Source: an uncultured Muribaculaceae bacterium (GTDB lineage: Bacteria; Bacteroidota; Bacteroidia; Bacteroidales; Muribaculaceae). From it: a stretch of 29,824 nt of DNA. The stretch lies in the NCBI GenBank assembly GCA_958439725.1, contig CAUBWJ010000027.1:1-29824 (forward strand), in the 5' to 3' direction. Numbering within the stretch: the first letter of the stretch is position 1; each line of letters starts with the position of its first letter. Below the pieces are notes generated by a model. That model was not told the DNA's origin and ran no database searches. It worked only from the letters and a program-made list of their open reading frames with translations. The translations under genes and the position numbers were made by a program. Below are positions 1 through 7,318 of the stretch, piece after piece.

Positions 1-55
1 AACCCAGGACCCCAACATTAAAAGTGTTGTGCTCTACCAGCTGAGCTAGCGAATC
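1..55 (-). tRNA. tRNA-Lys (anticodon UUU), 3' end cut by the window edge
   Basis: Read on the minus strand from 55 downward, the sequence folds as a tRNA: a 7-base acceptor strand GATTCGC, then TA, a D stem GCTC/GAGC around an AGCTGGTA loop, an anticodon stem CAACA/TGTTG enclosing CTTTTAA, and the start of the variable loop and T arm (GGGTC, CTGGGTT). The anticodon is TTT, which reads lysine codons. The T arm and the 3' acceptor strand lie beyond position 1. The gene has its own promoter at 99-129, and a short hairpin (AGGGAA at 71-76 with TTCCCT at 82-87) sits in the leader. Confidence 0.93.
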
Positions 56-98
56 TCCTTTTCTACTCTGAGGGAAGTGCTTTCCCTTAAAAGCGATG

Positions 99-129
99 CA
101 AAGGTATGGAACATTTTTTATATATGCAA
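99..129 (-). promoter_or_regulatory. Bacteroidetes-type promoter of tRNA-Lys
   Basis: On the minus strand TTG (127-129) is followed by 20 bases and then TACCTTTG (99-106), an exact match to the primary sigma pattern TTG-N19-21-TAnnTTTG. Transcription should begin near 92, leaving a leader of about 36 bases before the tRNA. Confidence 0.8.
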
Positions 130-230
130 ATTTTTTTTGAGCCCTGGCCTTTGTCTTTTTGCGATAAGGTGAGACAGGGCAATTAAATGGGGTATGGTAA
201 TGAGGGGAATAGCTTGGATTTATAAAAGCA

Positions 231-262
231 TTGCGGGGTAAAGAAAAAAGTTAGTAACTTTG
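231..262 (+). promoter_or_regulatory. Candidate promoter upstream of cobUTSC
   Basis: TTG at 231-233, a 21-base spacer, and TAACTTTG at 255-262 match the Bacteroidetes promoter pattern. If it drives cobU, the leader would be about 240 bases. It may instead be a relic promoter of the degraded reading frame that begins right behind it. Confidence 0.6.
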
Positions 263-417
263 CAGATGAGGTTATTTTCAATGCCGGAAAATCCAACTTC
301 ATCGAGTTGAATATCTTTGACGAAGCCAGATTCAACAAATCAGATATCAACTAATAGTCCATAACGAACCGAATCAAGACGAATCAATCCATGCCGAACC
401 TCTCCCCAACAAATGAA

Positions 418-425
418 TAAATTTG
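418..425 (+). promoter_or_regulatory. Candidate -7 element close to cobU
   Basis: TAAATTTG matches the TAnnTTTG element, but no TTG lies 19-21 bases upstream. Its position would give a leader of about 78 bases, a more usual length for cobU than the promoter at 231-262. Which of the two is used cannot be decided by eye. Confidence 0.4.
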
Positions 426-508
426 ATTGCCATTAATAAAACTTGCGATGCTCCTGCAACGCAGCAATAAAGTAACCAACCAGAATTGTAAAAGGAAGAA
501 TGATAACG

Positions 509-1006
509 ATGATAACCGGGGGCCAGAGGTCTGGGAAAAGTCTTTTTGCCGAGAAACTTGCTTTGTCAAGAAGCTCCCATCCCGTTTATCTGGCTACGGC
601 GCGGGTTTACGACGAAGAGTTCCGTGGACGTGTGGATGTCCATAAGGCGCGGCGCGGCGACCGTTGGGTCAATTTTGAGATTCCGTTGAGAGTTTCTGAG
701 GCCGGAATAGGTGAGGGCGACGTAGTGCTTCTTGACTGCCTGACACTTTTGGCTACGAATTGGTTCTTTGAATGCGGTGAGGATGTCAAGGCAACTGTTA
801 ATTCCGTGACTGCCGAGCTTGATGCACTCTTTTCCCGCATGGCCGATGTTATTGTCGTCACAAATGAGATTGGGCTGGGTGGCGTCTCGCCCAATGCGCT
901 TCAGCGCCGTTTCGCCGACGTGCAGGGCACCGTCAACCAATGGGTGGCCGAGCTCGCCTCGGAAGTCTATCTTGTGGTGAGCGGCATTCCGGTAAAGATT
1001 AAGTAA
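509..1006 (+). CDS. cobU: Adenosylcobinamide kinase / adenosylcobinamide-phosphate guanylyltransferase
   Basis: CobU phosphorylates adenosylcobinamide and then transfers GMP from GTP, giving adenosylcobinamide-GDP, the substrate of CobS in nucleotide-loop assembly. The P-loop TGGQRSGKS sits at the very N-terminus. Further family landmarks are YLATARVYDEE, LLDCLTLLATN, and the C-terminal block VTNEIGLGGVSP followed by RRFADVQGTVNQ and VVSGIPVK. An upstream in-frame ATG at 500 exists, but it is only one base from the purine-rich AGGAAG at 493-498. The ATG at 509 has a 10-base spacing and gives the family's usual short N-terminus, so I chose it (165 residues; 168 from 500). It is the first gene of cobU-cobT-cobS-cobC, 21 bases before cobT. 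Function is very likely; the start is probable. Confidence 0.93.
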   Translation: MITGGQRSGKSLFAEKLALSRSSHPVYLATARVYDEEFRGRVDVHKARRGDRWVNFEIPLRVSEAGIGEGDVVLLDCLTLLATNWFFECGEDVKATVNSVTAELDALFSRMADVIVVTNEIGLGGVSPNALQRRFADVQGTVNQWVAELASEVYLVVSGIPVKIK

Positions 1007-1027
1007 TGATATATTAAAATACGAGAT

Positions 1028-2065
1028 ATGGAATTCAATATAAAACCTGTAGACATTTCGATGCGCGAGAGCGTGATTGCCCGAATTGACAATCTCACAA
1101 AGCCCAAAGGCTCTCTTGGAATGCTTGAAGACCTTGCTCTTCAGATATGCCTTGTTCAGAAGACTCTCCAACCCGCGCTTCATGAGCCGCACAACGTGTT
1201 ATTCGCCGCCGATCATGGCATTATAGAGGAGGGCGTCACCGTCTCGCCCAAGGAGGTTACCTGGCAGCAGCTCAGCCATTTTTCCAAGGGCGGCGCCGGA
1301 ATAAACTTTCTCTGCGAACAGCATGGCTTCAAACTTGTGCTGGTTGACGCCGGGGTGGACTACGACATCCCTAAGGGTCACGGAATAATCGACAAGAAGA
1401 TTGGGCGCGGCACGCGCAACTTCCTTCATGGCCCGGCTATGACCGCCGAAGAATTTGAGCGGTGCCTTGAAAGCGGAGCTGCGGTTGTCGACGGCATTCA
1501 TGCCGATACCCGCTGCAACATAATCAGCTTCGGAGAGATGGGAAGCGGCAACACTTCTTCGTCGGCCGTGTGGATGAGTCTCTTTGCCGACATTCCCATA
1601 GATGAATGCGTGGGCGCGGGGGCAGGCCTGAATAATGCCGGCATACGCCATAAGCGCGACGTTCTCCGTACCGCCATGGCAAATTATACCGGTGGCGACG
1701 ACGTGCGCAGCAAGATGGCTTGGTTCGGAGGCTACGAGATGGTAATGGCCGTGGGCGCTATGCTTCGCGCTGCCGAACTCGGAATGCTTGTGATTGTCGA
1801 TGGGTTCATTATGACGTCTTGCATTCTCGCTGCTTCCCGGCTCTATCCCCAGGTGCTCGATTACGCTATATTCGGCCATCAGGGCGACGAGAACGGCCAT
1901 CGTCGGATGCTCGAAGCCCTTCATGCCATGCCGTTGCTCAGGCTTAATCTTCGTCTCGGCGAGGGCAGTGGAGCCGTCTGTGCCTATCCCATTATTGAAT
2001 CGGCTGTCAGGATGATCACGCGTATGGATCAGTTTGGCGATGCCAACGTAACAAGATATTTCTGA
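1028..2065 (+). CDS. cobT: Nicotinate-nucleotide--dimethylbenzimidazole phosphoribosyltransferase
   Basis: CobT transfers phosphoribose from nicotinate mononucleotide to the lower-ligand base (for example 5,6-dimethylbenzimidazole), making the alpha-ribotide used by CobS. The 345-residue length is normal. Recognisable blocks are TKPKGSLGMLEDLA near residue 25, FAADHGIIEEGVTVSP, the glycine-rich GEMGSGNTSSS and GAGAGLNNAG, and near the C-terminus GEGSGA with Glu312, which I equate with the catalytic Glu317 of the Salmonella enzyme. The stop is followed after one base by the cobS start, so the two are probably translationally coupled. The base actually activated cannot be told from the sequence, and no DMB synthesis gene is visible in the window. 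Confidence 0.96.
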   Translation: MEFNIKPVDISMRESVIARIDNLTKPKGSLGMLEDLALQICLVQKTLQPALHEPHNVLFAADHGIIEEGVTVSPKEVTWQQLSHFSKGGAGINFLCEQHGFKLVLVDAGVDYDIPKGHGIIDKKIGRGTRNFLHGPAMTAEEFERCLESGAAVVDGIHADTRCNIISFGEMGSGNTSSSAVWMSLFADIPIDECVGAGAGLNNAGIRHKRDVLRTAMANYTGGDDVRSKMAWFGGYEMVMAVGAMLRAAELGMLVIVDGFIMTSCILAASRLYPQVLDYAIFGHQGDENGHRRMLEALHAMPLLRLNLRLGEGSGAVCAYPIIESAVRMITRMDQFGDANVTRYF

Positions 2066-2066
2066 T

Positions 2067-2822
2067 ATGAACAGTATACTGGCGGCGTTCATATTTTTCA
2101 CGCGGCTGCCGTTGTGGAGAGTGGTGAATCCGCCCCAAGAGGCCTATTCCAATGTAGTGGTTTACTGGCCCCTGGTAGGATGGCTCACCGGCGGTGTCGC
2201 GGCCCTGATAATGCTCGGGCTGTCGGCTGTGATGCCCTGGTTGCCTGCAATTGTCATCGGCTTGATATGCCGACTGTTGATAACCGGTTCGCTTCATGAA
2301 GACGGCCTCGCCGACTTCTGCGACGCTTTCGGTTGCGGCGGTTCGCGCGAACGCATGCTGGCGATAATGAAAGATTCCCACATCGGGACTTACGGTGTCA
2401 TCGGCCTTATTCTATATTACATTCTCACCGTGTCGCTGCTTGCTGAGATGACGCCCTGGGTGGGAGTCTGCGTGTTTTTCGCAGCTGATTCGTTTGCCCG
2501 TTTCTGCGGGGCCCAGACTATTGGTTTCCTTCATTACGCCCGTCCCGAGGGTCCGAAGAATGGCATTACCTATTCCGGAATGAGTCCCGGTCAGAGAATC
2601 CTGTGTGCCCTTTTCGGTATAGTACCCCTCCTCATATCGTCTTATTTCATAGGCTATCGGTTGCTTTTTGCGTGCGTGCTCCCTGTTCTCGCTATCATAT
2701 TCCTGCTGGGGCTGATGCGCAGGAAGCTCGGCGGCTACACCGGCGACTGCTGCGGGGCGGCATATCTCATCTGTGAGGTGATGTTCCTTGTCGGCGCCTC
2801 GGTAATCTATTTTCTTTGCTGA
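2067..2822 (+). CDS. cobS: Adenosylcobinamide-GDP ribazoletransferase (cobalamin synthase)
   Basis: CobS joins adenosylcobinamide-GDP with alpha-ribazole (5'-phosphate) to give adenosylcobalamin (phosphate), the last assembly step, in the inner membrane. The protein is 251 residues with several hydrophobic spans. It starts with the family's FFTRLP (10-15) and carries the diagnostic metal-binding stretch HEDGLADFCDAFG (77-89) followed by MKDSHIGTYG (101-110). The C-terminal GGYTGDCCGA block is also typical of the family. It lies one base after cobT and one base before cobC, so all four genes should share one transcript. Confidence 0.95.
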   Translation: MNSILAAFIFFTRLPLWRVVNPPQEAYSNVVVYWPLVGWLTGGVAALIMLGLSAVMPWLPAIVIGLICRLLITGSLHEDGLADFCDAFGCGGSRERMLAIMKDSHIGTYGVIGLILYYILTVSLLAEMTPWVGVCVFFAADSFARFCGAQTIGFLHYARPEGPKNGITYSGMSPGQRILCALFGIVPLLISSYFIGYRLLFACVLPVLAIIFLLGLMRRKLGGYTGDCCGAAYLICEVMFLVGASVIYFLC

Positions 2823-2823
2823 T

Positions 2824-3396
2824 ATGAAACTGATTCTTGTGCGCCATACATCAGTGGCCGTGGAAAAAGGTGTCTGTTACGGGCGCACCGATGTGCCTCT
2901 CGCTGCTACGTTCCCCGACGAAGCGCGTGAGGTGAAGCGGAAGCTTTCAGGCTATGACATCAGTGCGGCCTATTGCAGTCCGCTGTCGCGATGCCGGGCA
3001 TTGGCCGCTTATTGTGGATACGGCGATGCGGTGATTGATTCGCGTCTTCGGGAAATGGACTTCGGGGAATGGGAAATGAAGCGTTTCGACGAGATAACCG
3101 ACCCTACGCTCATGAAGTGGTACGAAGATTATATCGATGTCTGCCCCACGGGTGGAGAATCCTCCGCGATGCAGCGCGACCGTTTCATTGATTTTGTAGC
3201 GTCGATTGACGATGGCTCCGACCGCACCGTGGCTCTTTTCACTCACGGCGGAATCCTCATCCACGCCATAGCATGCTCGCGCGGAATTCCTTATTGCGAG
3301 ATGTTCGGTAATGTACCTCCGTTCGGAGCTATAGTAGAGGTAGAATCCTCGCGATTGCTGCAAGGCCCACGGCCAGGAATTCAGCGCGTCGGTTGA
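2824..3396 (+). CDS. cobC: Alpha-ribazole phosphatase, histidine-phosphatase family
   Basis: CobC removes the 5' phosphate from alpha-ribazole phosphate or adenosylcobalamin phosphate to finish the nucleotide loop. The histidine-phosphatase core is complete: LVRHT at the N-terminus with phospho-acceptor His8, the CobC-type CYGRTDVPL (18-26), SPLSRC (52-57), the acidic REMDFGEWE with Glu77, and the second catalytic His in FTHGG (His141). Its last 22 codons (from 3329) overlap the 3' end of the convergent cbiB, so those tail residues are probably family-unrelated sequence read from the antisense of cbiB. General histidine phosphatases look similar; the operon fixes the role. Confidence 0.92.
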   Translation: MKLILVRHTSVAVEKGVCYGRTDVPLAATFPDEAREVKRKLSGYDISAAYCSPLSRCRALAAYCGYGDAVIDSRLREMDFGEWEMKRFDEITDPTLMKWYEDYIDVCPTGGESSAMQRDRFIDFVASIDDGSDRTVALFTHGGILIHAIACSRGIPYCEMFGNVPPFGAIVEVESSRLLQGPRPGIQRVG

Positions 3397-4261
3397 TGCT
3401 TGTGGCCTTCTCCATGTCGGCATAGGTCAGTTCGCGGTCATTGTCGCCGATATAAGGTTTATAGACGGTCTTTCCGAAATAATCGTGCGGGCCTCCGAAT
3501 CGGCAGTCAAGCGCCCCGGCCAGAGCCGCTTCGGGCCAGCCGCTGTTTGGACTCGCATGGCATTTCCCGTAACGCAGCACGAAACTCCACAGCCCCGGAC
3601 GTCCGCTTGCCACCGTCATCAGAAAGGCTGTGAGCCGCGCGGGGATGTAGTTCGCCACGTCATCAATTCGGGCAGCCACGCAGCCGAATTCCCGGTAGCG
3701 TTCGCTCCGGTAGCCTATCATGGAATCGAGAGTGTTCACCATCTTGTAGGCCATCATTCCCGGAAGTCCTAAGAGGGCGTACCAGAACAGTGGCGCAACC
3801 ACTCCGTCGCTCAGATTCTCAGCGAGGGTTTCGAGAGCGGCGGTGCGCACCTCCCGGTCAGAGAGCGACGCCGTGTCGCGGCCCACGATTCTTGACACCT
3901 GCCGGCGCCCTGCTTCAAGAGATATGTCGGCAGCTTTGAAAACCATTCTTACCTCCCTGATGAGAGTGGTTCCTGCAAGGCAGAAGAATACACCTATGGT
4001 CTCGACCGCGATATGCGCAATTGTAAACGGAGCAAGCTTACGGAGTATCCAGTACGTGAGAAAATATACGCCTAAAATCAACCCTACAGCCATCAGTCCA
4101 CCCTTTAATTTCCGGTTCGCGCCATGATTGAGCTTATGCTCGAACTCTGAAATCACCTTGCCGAAACCCACCACAGGGTGGGGGAGTTTCCGAGGGTCGC
4201 CCAGCAGAAGGTCGAGAATCCAGCCCCCGATAAGGGGAAATAGTCTTATGATGTAATCCAT
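3329..4261 (-). CDS. cbiB: Adenosylcobinamide-phosphate synthase (cobalamin biosynthesis membrane protein)
   Basis: CbiB attaches (R)-1-amino-2-propanol O-2-phosphate, supplied by CobD, to adenosylcobyric acid, forming adenosylcobinamide phosphate in the inner membrane. The 310-residue protein has the family N-terminus with ILDLLLGDPRKLPHPV (15-30), several hydrophobic spans, the conserved LAENLSDGVVAPLFW stretch and MVNTLDSMIGYR in the middle, and WPEAALAGAL toward the C-terminus. Its ATG lies inside the last codons of cobD (16-base overlap), marking it as the last gene of the cbiA operon. Its 3' end overlaps the opposing cobC by 68 bases, and no terminator hairpin is visible between them. 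Confidence 0.95.
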   Translation of the reverse strand: MDYIIRLFPLIGGWILDLLLGDPRKLPHPVVGFGKVISEFEHKLNHGANRKLKGGLMAVGLILGVYFLTYWILRKLAPFTIAHIAVETIGVFFCLAGTTLIREVRMVFKAADISLEAGRRQVSRIVGRDTASLSDREVRTAALETLAENLSDGVVAPLFWYALLGLPGMMAYKMVNTLDSMIGYRSERYREFGCVAARIDDVANYIPARLTAFLMTVASGRPGLWSFVLRYGKCHASPNSGWPEAALAGALDCRFGGPHDYFGKTVYKPYIGDNDRELTYADMEKATSINRRAEFLAVGLAAIARILPLL

Positions 4262-5256
4262 TGTTTGATTCTGTTTATAATCAGGTCGTTTTCGGCGGGT
4301 GACTGCGCGGCGATGCGGAAATGCACCTCGCCGAGACCCTCGAAGTTCGACGCGTCACGTATCAGTATGCCTTCGGTCTCCATCAGATACTCCTTCAGTT
4401 CCGAAGCTTTTCCATGAGGAAGTTCGCACAGAATGAAATTGCAGTCGGTTGGCCACACTTTGATTCCTGCTCCGGTGAGTTCGCGGGCTATGCGGAGCGC
4501 TTCCGTGTGCAGCCCTATAGTATCAATCTTATATGAATCGCGGTGCTCCAGCAGGTAATTGGCGCATTTTATGGCTGGAGCGTTTACAGCCCAGGGCATC
4601 CGCCATGCCTTCACCCTTGAGAGAAGCGACGCGCATGCTATCGAATAGCCTATCCGGAGCCCGGGCACGGCGAAGCGTTTGGTGAGCGATCCCAGCAGGA
4701 TTATATTGCCTGCATTCAGAGCGTCGCGGGCGCTGAGTGTCTGAAGCGGTGTGTAGTCGGCATAAGCCTGGTCTATGACGAAAATCTTATGCGGATTCCG
4801 GGCCGCCACGCGAAGAAGTCGCTGTCGGTCAGTTACCGTTCCGGTGGGATTGTTGGGATTGCATAGCCATACCATCTGGCAGTCCGCCGGAATTTCGGCA
4901 AGGGTGGTGACGAAGCTTATCCGGTGGCCGTTCATGCGGCATGCGTCCTGATACTCACGGAAGGTAGGAATGACAATAGCCGAGTGGCATTTTGCACCGG
5001 TGCGCGCGATGAGATAGATCGATTCAGTGGCGCCGTTTGTCACCATCACCTCTTCCGGGCTTATCCCGTTTATCTCCGCGATGGCTTTTTCAACCGAAAC
5101 CGGTTCCGGTTCCGGATAGCTGGCAAGCGTTGCGATGTCGGCGCACAATATCTCCATCAGTGGCGAAAGGTCGAACGACGCACGGATATTGGTGCTGAAG
5201 TTATGCTTTACTTTTCCGGCATAGCGCCACAGGTCGTCTCCGTGTCCGTAGATCAT
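4246..5256 (-). CDS. cobD: L-threonine-O-3-phosphate decarboxylase
   Basis: CobD is a PLP enzyme of aminotransferase fold type I that decarboxylates threonine phosphate to (R)-1-amino-2-propanol O-2-phosphate, the linker used by CbiB. The 336 residues start with the family's HGDDLW. Landmarks are VTNGATESIYLI (72-83), LCNPNNPTGT (131-140), IDQAYADY (161-168), and the PLP-lysine site SLTKRFAVPGLRIGY with Lys193 and Arg201. Histidinol-phosphate aminotransferase is the closest alternative, but the N-terminus and the position between cbiP and cbiB point to CobD. The start forms an ATGA overlap with the cbiP stop. No threonine kinase (PduX-like) gene is present in the window. Confidence 0.93.
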   Translation of the reverse strand: MIYGHGDDLWRYAGKVKHNFSTNIRASFDLSPLMEILCADIATLASYPEPEPVSVEKAIAEINGISPEEVMVTNGATESIYLIARTGAKCHSAIVIPTFREYQDACRMNGHRISFVTTLAEIPADCQMVWLCNPNNPTGTVTDRQRLLRVAARNPHKIFVIDQAYADYTPLQTLSARDALNAGNIILLGSLTKRFAVPGLRIGYSIACASLLSRVKAWRMPWAVNAPAIKCANYLLEHRDSYKIDTIGLHTEALRIARELTGAGIKVWPTDCNFILCELPHGKASELKEYLMETEGILIRDASNFEGLGEVHFRIAAQSPAENDLIINRIKQWITS

Positions 5257-6743
5257 TTTTCAGAAAGGATTTTATAGATTGCACCGATGTCAATGTGTCG
5301 TCTGAGGTGGTCGGCCAGTTTGTCGTACTGTTCTTCCTTGAACCGGCGGTAGTCGAATTTCACTTCTGTCCGCCCCGCAAATGGGCTGAGAATGCTTTCC
5401 ACCACGCAGCTGTTGTCCAGTATGCCGTGTATATAGCTTCCGAAGCTTTTGCCGTCAGGGGCCATGCAGCCGTCGGGCTGTTCACCGGAAATCAGGTTTA
5501 CCGGCGATGCTCCGGGGGAGAGAACAGTTTGTCCCATGTGTATCTCGTAGCCCTGACATTCGCTCAGGTCTTCTCTGAAACGGAAGCATACCTGCCGGGT
5601 CACCTTTTCAGGAGTCATCACGGTAGAGCAGGGCAGTATCCCCAGGCCCGGCACAGTGGCTGGTTCCCCTTCCACCCCCTCCGGGTCAGCGACGGTTTCG
5701 CCCATTATCTGATAGCCTCCGCAGATACCAATCACGGTCTTTCCGTCCTTGTAGGCTTTTACAATGGCCTGTGCCAGTCCGCTGCCGCGCAGATACAGCA
5801 GATCGGCAATAGTAGATTTCGTGCCGGGGATTATTATGATGTCGGCTTCTGAGATATCTTTTTGGTCGGCGGTGTAGAAAAGATTCACATTGGGATGACG
5901 TTCGAGCATGTCGAAGTCGGTGAAGTTGGAGATATGGCGCAGCAGCACTACCGCCACATTGATTTTCCCTTCACATGCGCTGTGTTTTTTCGTGGATAGG
6001 GCCACCGAGTCCTCTTCCTCCACATGTATGTCAGGCGCGAACGGAACCACTCCCAGCACAGGCACGCCGCAAATATCCTCCATCATTTTCCTTCCGTCCT
6101 CAAACAGCCGCAGGTCGCCTCTGAATTTATTGATGATGATGCCTTTGATGCGCTTGCGGTCATCCTCGCTCTGGAGCATTATCGAGCCGTAGACGCTTGC
6201 AAACACTCCGCCGCGGTCTATGTCAGCCACAAGAATCACCTGAGCGCCCGCGTGACGTGCCATAGGCATGTTCACCAGGTCGCTGTCCTTTAGGTTTATC
6301 TCCGAGATGCTTCCGGCGCCTTCCATCACCACCGGGTTGTAGCGGGCGTTCAGTCGGTCGAAGGCCTCGTTGACAATCGTCCGCAGTTCTTCCCGGCCTT
6401 CCTTGCGGAAATAGTCGTAGGCATCGCGGTTGCCTGCAGGGCGCCCGTGAATCACGATCTGCGAGCTGAGATGTCCCGACGGTTTCAGGAGTATGGGATT
6501 CATGTCGGTTTGACACGGTATTCCCGCAGCCTCCGCCTGCACTGCCTGCGCGCGGCCTATCTCGAGCCCGTCGGGTGTGGCGTAGGAATTCAGGGCCATA
6601 TTCTGGGCCTTGAATGGAGCCGGACTGTAGCCGTCCTGGCGGAATATTCTGCAGAGGCCGGTTGCGATAAGGCTTTTGCCCACGTCGCTGCCGGTTCCGG
6701 CCAGCATTATAGGTAAGAGGCGTCTCATGTTTTTCCGGTTCAT
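5253..6743 (-). CDS. cbiP: Cobyric acid synthase, glutamine-hydrolysing
   Basis: CbiP (CobQ) amidates the b, d, e and g carboxylates of adenosylcobyrinic acid a,c-diamide, using glutamine and ATP. The N-terminal dethiobiotin-synthetase-like domain has the P-loop GTGSDVGKS (16-24) followed by FKAQNMALNS (44-53), the cobyric acid synthase signature. The class I glutamine amidotransferase domain has the nucleophile Cys341 in GICGGYQIMG, then GYEIHMG (about 398-404) and the catalytic His in GSYIHG (about 435-440). The full length is 496 residues. The ATG at 6743 overlaps the pduO stop (ATGA); an internal ATG at residue 6 is also possible. Its stop overlaps the cobD start in the same way. Confidence 0.96.
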   Translation of the reverse strand: MNRKNMRRLLPIMLAGTGSDVGKSLIATGLCRIFRQDGYSPAPFKAQNMALNSYATPDGLEIGRAQAVQAEAAGIPCQTDMNPILLKPSGHLSSQIVIHGRPAGNRDAYDYFRKEGREELRTIVNEAFDRLNARYNPVVMEGAGSISEINLKDSDLVNMPMARHAGAQVILVADIDRGGVFASVYGSIMLQSEDDRKRIKGIIINKFRGDLRLFEDGRKMMEDICGVPVLGVVPFAPDIHVEEEDSVALSTKKHSACEGKINVAVVLLRHISNFTDFDMLERHPNVNLFYTADQKDISEADIIIIPGTKSTIADLLYLRGSGLAQAIVKAYKDGKTVIGICGGYQIMGETVADPEGVEGEPATVPGLGILPCSTVMTPEKVTRQVCFRFREDLSECQGYEIHMGQTVLSPGASPVNLISGEQPDGCMAPDGKSFGSYIHGILDNSCVVESILSPFAGRTEVKFDYRRFKEEQYDKLADHLRRHIDIGAIYKILSEK

Positions 6744-7318
6744 TCTTTTTTCGGTGAGCGTTTATAGGAGAATGCTTTCCATCTTTCCTCCGGTAGTCCG
6801 GCATTAAGCATCTCGCACCGCGCCATGACGAAGAACAGGTCGGAAAGACGGTTCACGAAGCGTAGTATCTCCGGATTCACCTCATCCAGGTCGTTGAGCT
6901 GCCACAACCGTCTTTCGGCCCTGCGTGCCGTCGTTCTGCAGCGGTGAAGCTGGGCCGACACCGCAGTGCCGCCGGGTAGAATGAAATGTTCCGGTGCGTC
7001 ATGCGAGGCTGTTATGCTGTCGATCAGTTCCTCCGTTTTCTGCGTCATGTCCTCCGGAAACGTGTTGGGGTTCTCGGCGATTCTGGCGGAAGGTGTGGCC
7101 ACGAGGCTCATGGCGGTCATGAGCGTGAGCTGTATATCTTTAAGCGGCTGTTGCCATGGATGGTCATCAGGCATGAGCGTTCTCGCCATGCCTATCTCCA
7201 CATTCAGTTCGTCGAGCGTGCCGTTGGCCTCGATGCGTATGTTGGTCTTTGCTACCGGAGTCCGGCCGAAGATGGTGGTGGTGCCTTTGTCGCCGGTGCG
7301 GGTATAGATTCTTTTCAT
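6740..7318 (-). CDS. pduO: Cob(I)yrinic acid a,c-diamide / cob(I)alamin adenosyltransferase, PduO type
   Basis: This enzyme transfers the adenosyl group of ATP to Co(I) of the corrinoid, making the upper ligand. The PduO/MMAB family signature is clear: an N-terminal IYTRTGDKGTTTIFGR (4-19), ANGTLDELNVEIG, a central FILPGG followed by LHRCRTTARRAER, and the C-terminal FVNRLSDLFFVMARCE. At 192 residues it has the usual length. It is unrelated in sequence to the CobA/BtuR type. It sits between cbiA and cbiP with ATGA overlaps on both sides, which suggests a biosynthetic adenosylation role as well as possible salvage. Confidence 0.94.
   Translation of the reverse strand: MKRIYTRTGDKGTTTIFGRTPVAKTNIRIEANGTLDELNVEIGMARTLMPDDHPWQQPLKDIQLTLMTAMSLVATPSARIAENPNTFPEDMTQKTEELIDSITASHDAPEHFILPGGTAVSAQLHRCRTTARRAERRLWQLNDLDEVNPEILRFVNRLSDLFFVMARCEMLNAGLPEERWKAFSYKRSPKKE

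Larger units (their letters stand above)
130..508. other. Intergenic region between tRNA-Lys and cobU
   Basis: This AT-rich stretch holds no convincing complete gene. It contains two plus-strand promoter candidates (231-262 and 418-425), listed separately. A stop-free reading frame from about 259 to the TAA at 352-354 encodes a plausible protein tail (ending FNKSDIN) but has no start codon in frame. I looked for a cobalamin riboswitch here and found no B12 box and no matching P1 helix. Confidence 0.6.

Noticed and set aside
265..508. Cobalamin riboswitch upstream of cobU
   Set aside because: The region is long enough, but I find no B12 box, no GCCACTG segment and no closing P1 helix.
1199..2101. 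Long minus-strand reading frame opposite cobT
   Set aside because: It is antisense to a full-length, motif-complete cobT and encodes His/Ala-rich low-similarity sequence; it is a codon shadow.
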